Source of the DNA: Hahella sp. HN01
GTDB lineage: Bacteria; Pseudomonadota; Gammaproteobacteria; Pseudomonadales; Oleiphilaceae
Length of the DNA: 64,000 nt
Direction of reading: 5' to 3'
Assembly: GCF_018986435.1 (NCBI RefSeq)
Contig: NZ_JAHMIN010000003.1
Coordinates: 105,857 to 169,856, forward strand
In this document: positions 47,623-56,357 of the stretch, one piece after another
Layout: every line of letters starts with the position of its first letter
Position numbering within the stretch: position 1 is the stretch's first letter
Position numbers and translations under genes: made by a program
Notes under the pieces: generated by a model
What the model was told of the DNA's origin: nothing
Database searches by the model: none
Seen by the model: only the letters and a program-made list of their open reading frames with translations

Positions 47623-47833
47623 AGCAACCTCTGGAAAAGGGGGTAGAAGGTGGACGTTTAAAAAGGCGGTATTTTACACAGTTATCTACGTTTTTTTAAC
47701 TGTTGTGCTATGGTTCTGTTAACTTAGTAGTAAAGATTTTACGGCGCGAAAAGGTTGAGTTTGAGTAAGGTTAGGTCAGATGGATTAGGTTTCGATTTTT
47801 TTGATCACTAGAAATCCTGACTTTACAGCAAGT

Positions 47834-47839
47834 TATAAT
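47834..47839 (+). promoter_or_regulatory. Possible -10 box ahead of the third EPS block
   Basis: A perfect TATAAT, with a second TATAAT at 47866-47871, both before the GT start at 47891. No good -35 box was found at standard spacing for either, so the assignment is weak. Confidence 0.3.
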
Positions 47840-47890
47840 AGAGATTGTTATCATTAGGCTAAGGCTATAATTATCTATTGTGGGAATAGT

Positions 47891-49156
47891 ATGGGGAACA
47901 GATCACCTTCAAAAAAGCCAAAACTGTTATGGCTTTCACATTTTATACCGTACCCGCCCAAAGGCGGGGCTCTGCAGCGTAGCTTTAATTTGCTAAAGGA
48001 GGCGAGTAGATATTTTGATATTGACTTGTTTTCTTTGGTGCAAAGTTTTCCTGTTAAAGAAAACTTTGGAAGTCTTGAAGAGGGGATTAAAGTTTGTAAG
48101 AACGAACTGTCGAAGTACACAAGCTCAATTGAATTTTTCTATATTAACTCAGAAAAAAATAAGCCAAATAAGGCGCTTACCGCCATAAAGGCAGGTCTGT
48201 CCTCATCCCCTTATATAGAGTACTGGCTAAAATCTGACGAGCTATTGGCTAGGTTAAAGGATATAGGTGGGAATGACAGCTATGATCTTGTTCATTGTGA
48301 TACGATTGGTGTCGCGCGCTATGCAAAGGAAGTGCTTTCAGCTAAAAAGATTTTGAATCATCATAATATCGAATCTCATATGCAGTATCGAAGGGCTAAG
48401 GGCGAAAAACACATATTAAAGAAGCTGTATTTTTATTTGGACGCAATGAAAATATATAGCTTGGAGAAACGATATTGCCATGAATTTGATTTGAATATTG
48501 TTTGCTCAGATTTGGATGCTGAGAGACTTGTTGATAAGCTACATGTTGATACTCATGTCGTTCCAAATGGAGTGGATACAGACTATTTTTCCTCCTCATT
48601 TAATGAAAGAGAGGTTGATGATTCTCTCATTTTTGCTGGAGGGATGACGTGGTATCCAAATTTTCAGGCTATGGAGTTCTTTATTAAAGAAGTTTGGCCA
48701 TTGCTTAAACAAAGAAGACCAACAATAAATATAACTATAGTCGGAAGAGGTGGGGATAAACTACGCCCGCTCGTTGGAGCGGAAGCGGCGATCAAGATAA
48801 CTGGCTTTGTGGACGATGTAAGACCATATATTGAGAGAGCGAGCGTATACGTATGCCCCATTTTTGTTGGCGGTGGAACAAAACTTAAAGTTCTTGACGC
48901 ATTATCAATGAGTAAGGCTATGGTGGCGCACCCGATAGCGTGTGAAGGCATAGACGTTGAGCAGGACAAGAATGTCGTACTTGCTGAAACACCAGAAGCT
49001 ATGGCTGATAAGATATTGTATTTACTGGATAAACCGTCATTAAGAATTGATCTTGGGAGGGCTGGGAGAGAGCTCATTGAACGACGCTATTCCTTTAAGG
49101 CTGTTGGTGATGATATGGCCGAGAAATACTTTAGCCTTCTTGATAATGGAGGATAA
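47891..49156 (+). CDS. Glycosyltransferase family 4 (exosortase-locus type)
   Basis: 421-residue GT-B enzyme beginning with LWLSHFIPYPPKGGALQRSFNLL, similar to the TIGR03087 sugar transferase family found in PEP-CTERM loci. Donor-side region has the ITGFVDDVRPYI and VYVCPIFVGGGTKLKVLDALSMSKAMVA patterns. It starts a new forward block after two reverse genes; the CapK-like gene follows 5 bases after its stop. Confidence 0.88.
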   Translation: MGNRSPSKKPKLLWLSHFIPYPPKGGALQRSFNLLKEASRYFDIDLFSLVQSFPVKENFGSLEEGIKVCKNELSKYTSSIEFFYINSEKNKPNKALTAIKAGLSSSPYIEYWLKSDELLARLKDIGGNDSYDLVHCDTIGVARYAKEVLSAKKILNHHNIESHMQYRRAKGEKHILKKLYFYLDAMKIYSLEKRYCHEFDLNIVCSDLDAERLVDKLHVDTHVVPNGVDTDYFSSSFNEREVDDSLIFAGGMTWYPNFQAMEFFIKEVWPLLKQRRPTINITIVGRGGDKLRPLVGAEAAIKITGFVDDVRPYIERASVYVCPIFVGGGTKLKVLDALSMSKAMVAHPIACEGIDVEQDKNVVLAETPEAMADKILYLLDKPSLRIDLGRAGRELIERRYSFKAVGDDMAEKYFSLLDNGG

Positions 49157-49161
49157 TTCTG

Positions 49162-50535
49162 GTGGATAGTCTTTATCAACTTATGCCCCCATTCATGCAG
49201 AATATTGCGCTAAGCATGTATGGACTTCAGCTAAAAGTGAGGAGATATGGCGGTATTTATCCTGGCTATAAAAAAGAGCTGGATGAGTATATGGCGTCCA
49301 TGGGGGACGTAAACATAGTGAAGGCGTTTCAAGCTTCCAAAATAAGAGAGTTGGTCAGCTACGCTAAAAAAAATGTTCCTTACTATTCAGAGTGTTATAG
49401 ATTACTCCCGAATGAATGTGAAATAACTCTAGATAACTTCTCATCTGTGGTCCCCATTCTTGATAAGTCTACATTAAAGAGCAGAAGCTCTGAGTTTAGA
49501 TCAAAAGAAAAGTGTAAGGACATTGTTACCATAAACACAAGTGGGTCAACAGGGTCGCCTTTGAGTATTGCATGTACGAGATCTGCGCTGCAGAAAAACT
49601 ACGCCCATTTTGAATATTTTTTAAATTCAAATGGCGTTAACAGCTTTGATCGTAGCGCAACTTTTGCTGGGCGAAAGATTTTAAGCTCTGACTCCGGGGC
49701 TCCTTTCTGCCGCAAAAATTTCACTATGAATACTTTGTTGTGTTCATCGTATCATTTGAGTGAAAAGAATGTTGCCAGTTATATAAATGAACTGAATGAC
49801 TGGGCCCCAATATATATCGACTCCTATCCCTCAGCAGTCTACGAGTTAGCCTGCTTAGCTAAAGTAAAAGGGTTGGTGCTTAATAACAAGCCAAAATGTA
49901 TAGTGACTTCAAGTGAAACATTGTTCTCGTATCAGAGGCGGGAGATTGAAGACTTCTTTGAATGTAAGGTATATGACCAGTACGGGCAGGCAGAGATGGG
50001 AGGGACTTTGGCGCAATACAACTCTGAGTCCTTATATACGGCAAATCCCTTCTATGGTCTGGTGGAAGTTCTTGATGAGGAGGGGAGGCAGGTTATGCCT
50101 GGCGAATCAGGAGCATTGGTGCTGACGGGGTTCATAAACTCTTACATGCCTTTGATAAGATATAAGATAGGTGACAATGTAACAGTGGCGAATTCTGAAG
50201 ACGCGTTTGTCGGGAGTCATGCTCTAAAGATCAGCGAGATCGTTGGCAGGGAGGATGATGTAGTTTTAACTCCTGAGGGCAAAAGGATCGGTAGATTGGA
50301 CCCTGCATTTAAAGGAGTCGTTGGAATTGGAGGATGCCAAATTGTGCAACATGCGCTCGACAAAATTGAGTTGAGGATAGTGCCTCAAGGAGAGTCTGCT
50401 GATAACGGTGTTGCTGAGTTAATTCAGAACCTGAAAGAACGATTAGGAGAGTCTATTACTTTTCAGGTGACCAAAGTCCAAGAACTGGAAAAGACCAAAA
50501 GCGGTAAAGTGAAAGGAGTGATCTCAAAGCTCTAG
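49162..50535 (+). CDS. CapK/PaaK-like adenylate-forming ligase
   Basis: 457-residue relative of phenylacetate-CoA ligase and CapK. The nucleotide loop INTSGSTGSPLSIACT (~residues 128-143), DQYGQAEMGG (A5-like), RYKIGD (A7-like) and KTKSGKVKGV with the late lysine (A10-like) show it can probably adenylate a carboxylate. CapK-type genes are common in capsule loci with unproven roles. It may activate an acid for EPS decoration. GTG start, GGAGG-like GGAGGATAAT upstream. Confidence 0.85.
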   Translation: MDSLYQLMPPFMQNIALSMYGLQLKVRRYGGIYPGYKKELDEYMASMGDVNIVKAFQASKIRELVSYAKKNVPYYSECYRLLPNECEITLDNFSSVVPILDKSTLKSRSSEFRSKEKCKDIVTINTSGSTGSPLSIACTRSALQKNYAHFEYFLNSNGVNSFDRSATFAGRKILSSDSGAPFCRKNFTMNTLLCSSYHLSEKNVASYINELNDWAPIYIDSYPSAVYELACLAKVKGLVLNNKPKCIVTSSETLFSYQRREIEDFFECKVYDQYGQAEMGGTLAQYNSESLYTANPFYGLVEVLDEEGRQVMPGESGALVLTGFINSYMPLIRYKIGDNVTVANSEDAFVGSHALKISEIVGREDDVVLTPEGKRIGRLDPAFKGVVGIGGCQIVQHALDKIELRIVPQGESADNGVAELIQNLKERLGESITFQVTKVQELEKTKSGKVKGVISKL

Positions 50536-50581
50536 ACTTCCTTTTTCTAGCGACCAGTCTTGGTGGTGATTCTTGCCTATG

Positions 50582-50608
50582 GCCGCTAAAGCTTTCATGC
50601 TTAGCGGC
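50582..50608. terminator. Stem-loop between ligase and acyltransferase genes
   Basis: GCCGCTAA pairs with TTAGCGGC, extended by GC/GC with one unpaired A, around a 6-base loop. It lies between convergent genes. Confidence 0.55.
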
Positions 50609-50642
50609 TCTTTGTATAACTGGCCAAATCCATTAGGGCCTT

Positions 50643-51239
50643 TTAGTTGGGGGGCTGCTGTGCAAGAACTTGGGCTGGGTTCCCTGCTGCGATGCAGCCA
50701 GCAGGGATGTCGTTTCTAACGACGCTTCCTGCGCCAATTACACTGCCGGCGCCGATGGTGACTCCGGGTAAAATGATGGTGTTAGCGCCTATCCATACAT
50801 TGTTGCCGATGACTATGGGCTTGGGGGTTCCTTTTGTGTTAAGGCGCTCATGCGGGGCGGTTAGGCAAATGTTATGTCCGCTGCAATCCATTATTTGGCA
50901 GTTTGCTGCAATTAGGCAGCCTTCCCCTACCTCTATTGATTGATAGGCATGTAAGCACGATCCGTGAATTCTTGTGTCTTTTCCAATAGTTATGACTGCG
51001 CCGGGCATATCGGCCATAAGTTTTACAGAAGAATGCATATTGATATGGTAACCTTTATTCAAAGAGTTAACCGTGACGTTGTCATGGAGGACAACCTTGG
51101 CGGAGGGGTGAAGCATGATGCTCGGAAGCCCCTTAAAGGTTACGTTTTCTCCGATTATCAAGCCTTTTTTGCGGCTTAAGATAAACTTCGTGAGTCGTGT
51201 GTAAGCCTTTTTCAAAATTTTTTGAAAATTGTATTTCAT
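50643..51239 (-). CDS. Left-handed beta-helix (hexapeptide) acyltransferase
   Basis: 198-residue LbH acyltransferase. Hexapeptide repeats run through most of the chain, with the catalytic-region pattern IGNNVWIGANTIILPGVTIGAG and the end SVVRNDIPAGCIAAGNPAQ typical of WcaF/Maa-like O-acetyltransferases. Probably uses acetyl-CoA in the cytosol to acylate an EPS sugar. It reads against its neighbours; the ATG is about 200 bases from the divergent secreted-protein gene. Confidence 0.88.
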   Translation of the reverse strand: MKYNFQKILKKAYTRLTKFILSRKKGLIIGENVTFKGLPSIMLHPSAKVVLHDNVTVNSLNKGYHINMHSSVKLMADMPGAVITIGKDTRIHGSCLHAYQSIEVGEGCLIAANCQIMDCSGHNICLTAPHERLNTKGTPKPIVIGNNVWIGANTIILPGVTIGAGSVIGAGSVVRNDIPAGCIAAGNPAQVLAQQPPN

Positions 51240-51445
51240 TGACTGATTCTCAAGTTTTCTGATCGCTAGAAGGTTATCTTTGTTAAAGACGGCCGATTCC
51301 TAGAAAGAGCGGCTCCGAGATGTTGGCAAAAACTGCGCTTGTGCTCCAAAACCTTGCTATTCTTATATAAGGCGTATTTGGTAGTTACGTTGTAGTGGGC
51401 AGTTGTCTGCATTGATTTTAAGAGTTTTTTGAGGGTTTTACAGAC

Positions 51446-52366
51446 ATGAAACTTAAAAGCATGCAAAAAATTCCAGGATTTACGGCTGGGCTAGTGCTTT
51501 CTTGTTCGATGCTCACTACGTCCGCGTTAGCGGAAACGGCGGAATATGTTTATAAGGAGAACTTTGCTGGGACAAGTCTGTCATATGACGAGTTTGCGGC
51601 CAGCAGTGTGCCGATATTCAAGTGGTGGGGGCTTGGTGGCACTGTAAGTGGCGAGCAGTATAAGGCTGTCGATATCAATGGTGAGGTTAATACGGGTCAG
51701 AAAAAGAGCCTTAAGTTTCTGTTTAAGGGGGTCGCCGATGGTAAGGACTCATCTGTAGAACAGCGCTTTCGTATACTTAAGCCCCAAGTGTCAGTTTTAA
51801 GTATAACGTTTGACCTTTTTATACCCACTAATTTTACACATAGAACGCAATCCTCTACAGCGAACAATAAATTTCTTGTCCTGTGGTCTGGCGACTACGG
51901 CACAAGAGCATCCCTCAACTCAGTAGCTTTTGAATACTGGCCTGCTACTGTCAAAGGAGGGGCGGAAGGAGACTCGGTTTTGTCATACCACTTAGGGCCT
52001 GGAGATAGTGACTGGGGGCATAAAATTCCCTCCGCTACTCCAGTGTTCGCAGCGGCTGATCGAGGAAAGTGGATCAACTACAGAATTGATATAAAGCTTG
52101 CAAGTGCCCCCGGGGCTACTGACGGATTTATTACGGTTAAAAAAGGGGGGGATACGCTTTTTAATGTAACGGGGCTGGCTAATTATTCGTCAGCGACAGA
52201 CATTAATGGCGATAATGGCAACTATTTGGATCAAGGCTACTTTTTAGGATGGGCTAATAGTGGTTATAGTGCCGATACTGCCTTTTACATGGATAACTTA
52301 ATGATTACATTGGATAAAATCCCTGGCGTCAACCCTCCTAGCGCCCCATCAGCTGAGTTGCAATAG
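51446..52366 (+). CDS. Secreted jelly-roll protein, possible polysaccharide lyase
   Basis: 306 residues with a signal peptide (cleavage likely after ALA, about residue 29). The mature part has the pattern of a concanavalin-like beta-jelly roll: SITFDLFIPTNF, GKWINYRIDIKLAS, DGFITVKKGGDTLFNV and a terminal FYMDNLMITL strand. Similar layouts occur in polysaccharide lyases and in laminin-G-like binding proteins; catalytic residues cannot be assigned. In this locus it may trim or bind the EPS. The C-terminal Pro/Ala/Ser tail is not a PEP-CTERM signal. Confidence 0.7.
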   Translation: MKLKSMQKIPGFTAGLVLSCSMLTTSALAETAEYVYKENFAGTSLSYDEFAASSVPIFKWWGLGGTVSGEQYKAVDINGEVNTGQKKSLKFLFKGVADGKDSSVEQRFRILKPQVSVLSITFDLFIPTNFTHRTQSSTANNKFLVLWSGDYGTRASLNSVAFEYWPATVKGGAEGDSVLSYHLGPGDSDWGHKIPSATPVFAAADRGKWINYRIDIKLASAPGATDGFITVKKGGDTLFNVTGLANYSSATDINGDNGNYLDQGYFLGWANSGYSADTAFYMDNLMITLDKIPGVNPPSAPSAELQ

Positions 52367-52380
52367 TTTCACGATATGTG

Positions 52381-52413
52381 AGTGAAGTTGGAGAGTCTCT
52401 CCCCAACTTCACT
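52381..52413. terminator. Stem-loop between secreted protein and GT genes
   Basis: AGTGAAGTTGG pairs perfectly with CCAACTTCACT; the inner AGAG/CTCT can extend it. It lies between convergent genes, 15 bases after the secreted-protein stop. Confidence 0.6.
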
Positions 52414-52416
52414 GGG

Positions 52417-53550
52417 CTACAGGAATTGGTTGACGAGGCTTGTCAATTTTGAAACCTGTGCTTTATCTGAAAAAGCTTCAACGATTCTCTCCCTTGCATA
52501 GCTGGACATTGTATCCCTCTGGCTATTGGAAGATAGCAAACCTTGTATTTTTAATGACAGTTGCTCTGAAGAGCCTGGCTGGAATAGAAAGCCGCTTTTG
52601 CCGTCAATGATCGTTTCGCTAAGTCCTTGAAGATCTGACACGATCAGCGGGAGTCCAGAGGCCTGCATTTCTATAGATGACATCGTAAATGAGTCCCAGC
52701 CGACAGAGGCGATTATTCCTGCGAAACAGCTTCTGTGTATCCTCTCAAGATCATCGCGATACCCTCCAAAGATAACTTGTTTTTTTGCCTTTTCTGTTAG
52801 AACTGCTTCGTAAGGTGAGGCTTCGTCATCTTTGTTTCCGAACAACAGGAATGTCACATCGCTTCTTTGTTCCACGATGATATTGGCTGCTTCTGCGATA
52901 ACTCTGACGCCTTTTCTTTCTTCAAAATGGCCCGAGTAGAAGAAAAGCTTGTTATCTCGCGGCAGGTTGTAAAGGTCGTGTGCATAAAACCGGTCATTAC
53001 TGTCTGGACGGTATTTGCCTACGTCGACGCCGAGATAACACACGGCGGTTTTGCGTTTGCTTATGCCGCGGCCCAGATAACCTGACTTTTGCATCGCAAT
53101 TGACTCGAAAATGTATAGATCTGGCCCCTGCCGGTACCTTGATGCGTCAAGTTTCTTTAGTATTAGCTTGACTCCCGAGTTGAGGCTGCTCATAGGGGCG
53201 CCCCAATAGGATATAAATGCTTTTATGCCGGCGGCTCTGGCGGCTTTGTAGTAAGGTAGGGACAGCGGTTGATCAAACCCAAACAGGATGGATATGTCGT
53301 TGTCTTTTATATACTTGGCGAATTCCGCTATCCTGACGGCGTCTGCTTCTTTGTCCGAAAATTCGAGATAATTGTTGTAGCCACCAGGGGGGTAAGTTGG
53401 TATTCCTTTTGTGAAGCTAGGGTAGCAAAGGTGGATGTTGTTGGGAGAATTAACTAAATTTAAGCCCATTCTCCAAAATATTCGCTCTAAAGAGCCGATT
53501 GCATATCCCGTATTGCTCTCGCAATGATACAAAATCAGTATTTTACTCAT
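52417..53550 (-). CDS. Glycosyltransferase family 4
   Basis: 377-residue GT-B protein. The donor-side region shows FYSGHFEERKGVRVI, FGGYRDDLERIHRSC and SSIEMQASGLPLIVSDLQGLSETI. The ATG at 53550 overlaps the cysC stop by 8 bases (ATGAGTAA), which favours it over the longer frame starting at 53592. Coupling with cysC hints that its product or acceptor is linked to sulfated sugars, though that is inference. Confidence 0.88.
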   Translation of the reverse strand: MSKILILYHCESNTGYAIGSLERIFWRMGLNLVNSPNNIHLCYPSFTKGIPTYPPGGYNNYLEFSDKEADAVRIAEFAKYIKDNDISILFGFDQPLSLPYYKAARAAGIKAFISYWGAPMSSLNSGVKLILKKLDASRYRQGPDLYIFESIAMQKSGYLGRGISKRKTAVCYLGVDVGKYRPDSNDRFYAHDLYNLPRDNKLFFYSGHFEERKGVRVIAEAANIIVEQRSDVTFLLFGNKDDEASPYEAVLTEKAKKQVIFGGYRDDLERIHRSCFAGIIASVGWDSFTMSSIEMQASGLPLIVSDLQGLSETIIDGKSGFLFQPGSSEQLSLKIQGLLSSNSQRDTMSSYARERIVEAFSDKAQVSKLTSLVNQFL

Positions 53551-54166
53551 TTTCAAGGTTTCTGAGCGGGTTGATAAATTTCCTTTCTTCAAGGTAAGAA
53601 ATTATTTTCGCAATTGATTCTTCTGTGCTTTCTTTGCTTGTATCTACGACGATGTTAGGGTGCTCAGGAGGCTCGTAGGGTGAGTCTATACCGGTAAAAT
53701 TCTTGATGTCGCCTTTTCTCGCCTTTTGATAGAGGCCTTTAGGGTCGCGTTGTTCGCAAATGTGGAGAGGGGTGTTGACGAAAACCTCTGTGAACTCTCC
53801 ATCAGCAAATAAGGTTCTCACCATGTCGCGATCTGCTTTGAATGGTGAAATAAATGCGGTCATTACTATAATTCCCGCATCAACGAGGAGCTTGCTAGCC
53901 TCAGCTACACGGCGTATGTTTTCTATTCTATCGCTATCCGAAAAGCTTAGGTCTTTATTTAGTCCGTGTCTTACGTTGTCGCCGTCAAGTACGTAGGTGT
54001 GGTAACGCCTCTTATGAAGCTCAATGTCTAAGGCATTCGATAACGTCGACTTTCCTGATCCGCTCAAGCCTGTAAACCATATAAGACAAGGCTTCTGTCC
54101 TTTAATTTTGGCGCGGTCCTGCCGTTGCAGCTTAAAATCCTGCCATACAATATTGGTGTCAACCAT
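53543..54166 (-). CDS. cysC: Adenylylsulfate (APS) kinase
   Basis: 207-residue kinase that converts APS and ATP to PAPS, the sulfuryl donor for sulfotransferases. P-loop GLSGSGKS at residues 33-40, YVLDGDNVRHGLNKDL and the phosphoryl-serine region TAFISPF are conserved. No ATP sulfurylase (cysN/cysD) gene accompanies it, so APS comes from elsewhere in the genome. Its presence between EPS glycosyltransferases and with a sulfotransferase at 43409 points to EPS sulfation rather than cysteine synthesis. Confidence 0.95.
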   Translation of the reverse strand: MVDTNIVWQDFKLQRQDRAKIKGQKPCLIWFTGLSGSGKSTLSNALDIELHKRRYHTYVLDGDNVRHGLNKDLSFSDSDRIENIRRVAEASKLLVDAGIIVMTAFISPFKADRDMVRTLFADGEFTEVFVNTPLHICEQRDPKGLYQKARKGDIKNFTGIDSPYEPPEHPNIVVDTSKESTEESIAKIISYLEERKFINPLRNLENE

Positions 54167-54182
54167 TCAGAATTCCTCCTGG

Positions 54183-55292
54183 CTATATTAGTTCAAAATA
54201 AAGTTTCAAATACTTAGGGGTGATGGCGTATGCGTCAAAGTTCTTTGCCAGATGACTGTAGCCATGTTCGGCTATGAGTGATAATTGCCTTGGGTCTGAA
54301 ACCAATTTGGCTAGTGCATTGGCGTAACCCTGCTCCGAATGATCTGCAACTAACACCCCGGCTTTTCCATTATCTAGTACTTCTGGTATGCCCCCTACGT
54401 TGTGGGCGACAACAGGTACGCGAAGAGCTAGCGCCTCAAGTAAGGTCATGGGAAGCCCTTCGTGATCTGACGGCATAACTAAGATATCAAGCTTTCCTAT
54501 TTCTGGTGTGGATGGGTCTATAAAGCCGGTGAACTCAATAACATTATCAAGCTGCTGTTCGATGACGAGCTTTTCCGCTAACAGTCGAAGCGGTCCATCG
54601 CCAATAATCTTGGCTCTAATATTTAGCTGGGGGAGGCGTTGGGTTAGAGCTTTAACGGCTTTGATAAACAAATCTACTCGCTTGACGCCGACAAGCCTGC
54701 CAACGAAACCAATTGTATATAGCTCTCTATTAGTTTCAGGTTTTCGCAGCTCTTGAATCTCTGAGCTGTTGATAAAATTAAAGATCTTAACAACTTTGTT
54801 TGAATACAAGGCTCTTAAAGATTGCTCCAGCTGTGTTGAAACAGCGATTATTCTGTCTTGATAAAATCTGGTAAGGAGTCTGTCTAAGTAATATATCGCT
54901 AATTTGTGAGGCTTAGTCCATGGTAATTGGGTTTCTTGGTTGCCATGGATAGTAGTGACGGATTTCATGGTTTTGCTGGCGATACGGGCGAGAGAGCCAA
55001 CTATGTTTTCTTTGAATCCGTGTGTGTGTATGAGGTCTGCCTTCTGGGCGAGAAGATGGGATCTTGTCTTGAAAATCAACTGCATAAAGGAGAGCTGACT
55101 TTCAGGAGCAATGGTCACCGGCATTCCTAAGGCTTTCAGTTTGTCAGCAAGGGCGCCCTCATTAAAAATTATGGCTGAAACTTTAACTTGCTTGGAGGCA
55201 ACCAGAGCTTTGCATAGTTCGTAGAGTTGCTTCTCTGCTCCGGCCCATATATCGCCAGAAGCAATATGGGTTATATGAGGTGGATTTTGCAT
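54183..55292 (-). CDS. Glycosyltransferase family 4
   Basis: 369-residue GT-B enzyme. N-terminal ASGDIWAGAEKQLYELC, THGFKENIVGSLA, then donor-side GFVGRLVGVKRVD and MPSDHEGLPMTLLEALALRVPVVAHNVGGIPEV. Start taken as ATG at 55292; TTG at 55298 has AAGGG at shorter spacing and adds two residues. It lies just after the deacetylase gene in a five-gene reverse block. Confidence 0.9.
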   Translation of the reverse strand: MQNPPHITHIASGDIWAGAEKQLYELCKALVASKQVKVSAIIFNEGALADKLKALGMPVTIAPESQLSFMQLIFKTRSHLLAQKADLIHTHGFKENIVGSLARIASKTMKSVTTIHGNQETQLPWTKPHKLAIYYLDRLLTRFYQDRIIAVSTQLEQSLRALYSNKVVKIFNFINSSEIQELRKPETNRELYTIGFVGRLVGVKRVDLFIKAVKALTQRLPQLNIRAKIIGDGPLRLLAEKLVIEQQLDNVIEFTGFIDPSTPEIGKLDILVMPSDHEGLPMTLLEALALRVPVVAHNVGGIPEVLDNGKAGVLVADHSEQGYANALAKLVSDPRQLSLIAEHGYSHLAKNFDAYAITPKYLKLYFELI

Positions 55293-55300
55293 AGACAAAG

Positions 55301-56326
55301 TCAGCCCTTACTGAGGGTGGAAAAAAAGCTAAGCTTTGTGCCGGCATTTCCGTCATGAAGGTTGTGTCTTTTTAGGCGCAGTAGGGGAGTCGTCGCCTGA
55401 TTGTTGCCTACAACGGTGGTGCACGCTATTACGTAATTCGCGTCAACTAATGCTTGCGACTCATTAGACATACTTCCATTTGGATAGCAAAAAATGTCAG
55501 TAGGCGTGTCTGTTAGTTGAGATATTTTTCTTTTTGACTCGACAACCTCGTACTTTAATTCATCTTTTGAATGAAGTTTATCTAAGCGGGAGTGGCGACA
55601 CGTGTGAGAGCCAAATTGGATAAAGCCTGTGCTTAGCAGTTGCTTGATGTCGCAGTCACTGACTAACTGGTGTGTTATAGGTAAAGAGGCGCTGCTTTCG
55701 AGAGTGGAAGATATAGTCGCATTTATATTTTGGTACAAGGTGACTTCATCTAAACTTTTGCACAGGTTGATAATGGGATCCAGTTCTTCAGTGTCTGGAG
55801 GGCTTGACCAGTCAAGTTTTGCGCCCAGCTCGCGCAGCCAGTTGAATTGAGGGTGAGATAGCGCTTCAGGCTTGTTGGCCGCCGTTGTTTTAAGAAGGTA
55901 TAGCAGCTTTTCCGGCCAAAAAATGAAGTCGGTACTAATGTAGTCCGCGACTAAAAAGATTGTGCTGTGAATTTCTTGGCTTGCTAAAAAGCTGGTAACG
56001 TACTCTTGATTATCTTTCCAGCCATCATCAAATGTTACAGCAAAATAGAGCCCAGGCTTGAGTGTATCCCTCTTATCTCCCCATTCTGTCAGGGATATGG
56101 GGTTACCTCCCGCCTCTTTTAGCCAGTGTATATGATTTTTCAGGTGTTCGGGGGCTATCATCATACCTGGCTGCTCAAAATTTCGACGAGGGTCGTCTAA
56201 AGGTAGTGTGCGATGATAGGTAAGAATATACAGCGTTGGTTTGTTAAAAGACTTCGCTTTTAACTTGAACTGTGTGTAGTTAATGGATTGAACTACATAT
56301 TTGACGGCGTTTTTTAATGCTTTCAT
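55301..56326 (-). CDS. Polysaccharide deacetylase (NodB-fold)
   Basis: 341 residues. The deacetylase signature AVTFDDGWKDN is near residue 105, the metal-binding SHTCRHSRLD near 235, and FCYPNG near 275, all in proper order. No signal peptide is seen. It is different from the DUF3473-type deacetylase at 29651, so the locus may remove acetyl groups at two steps. Some relatives in exosortase loci are of this length. Confidence 0.88.
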   Translation of the reverse strand: MKALKNAVKYVVQSINYTQFKLKAKSFNKPTLYILTYHRTLPLDDPRRNFEQPGMMIAPEHLKNHIHWLKEAGGNPISLTEWGDKRDTLKPGLYFAVTFDDGWKDNQEYVTSFLASQEIHSTIFLVADYISTDFIFWPEKLLYLLKTTAANKPEALSHPQFNWLRELGAKLDWSSPPDTEELDPIINLCKSLDEVTLYQNINATISSTLESSASLPITHQLVSDCDIKQLLSTGFIQFGSHTCRHSRLDKLHSKDELKYEVVESKRKISQLTDTPTDIFCYPNGSMSNESQALVDANYVIACTTVVGNNQATTPLLRLKRHNLHDGNAGTKLSFFSTLSKG

Positions 56327-56357
56327 AGCTTTGGCGATTAGGCAACTGCGTGCCAGT

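Noticed and set aside
51378..51410. Two possible sigma-54 sites before the secreted jelly-roll gene (TTGGTAGTTACGTTGT and TGGGCAGTTGTCTGC)
   Set aside because: Each misses a key base of the -24 or -12 element; not stronger than chance.
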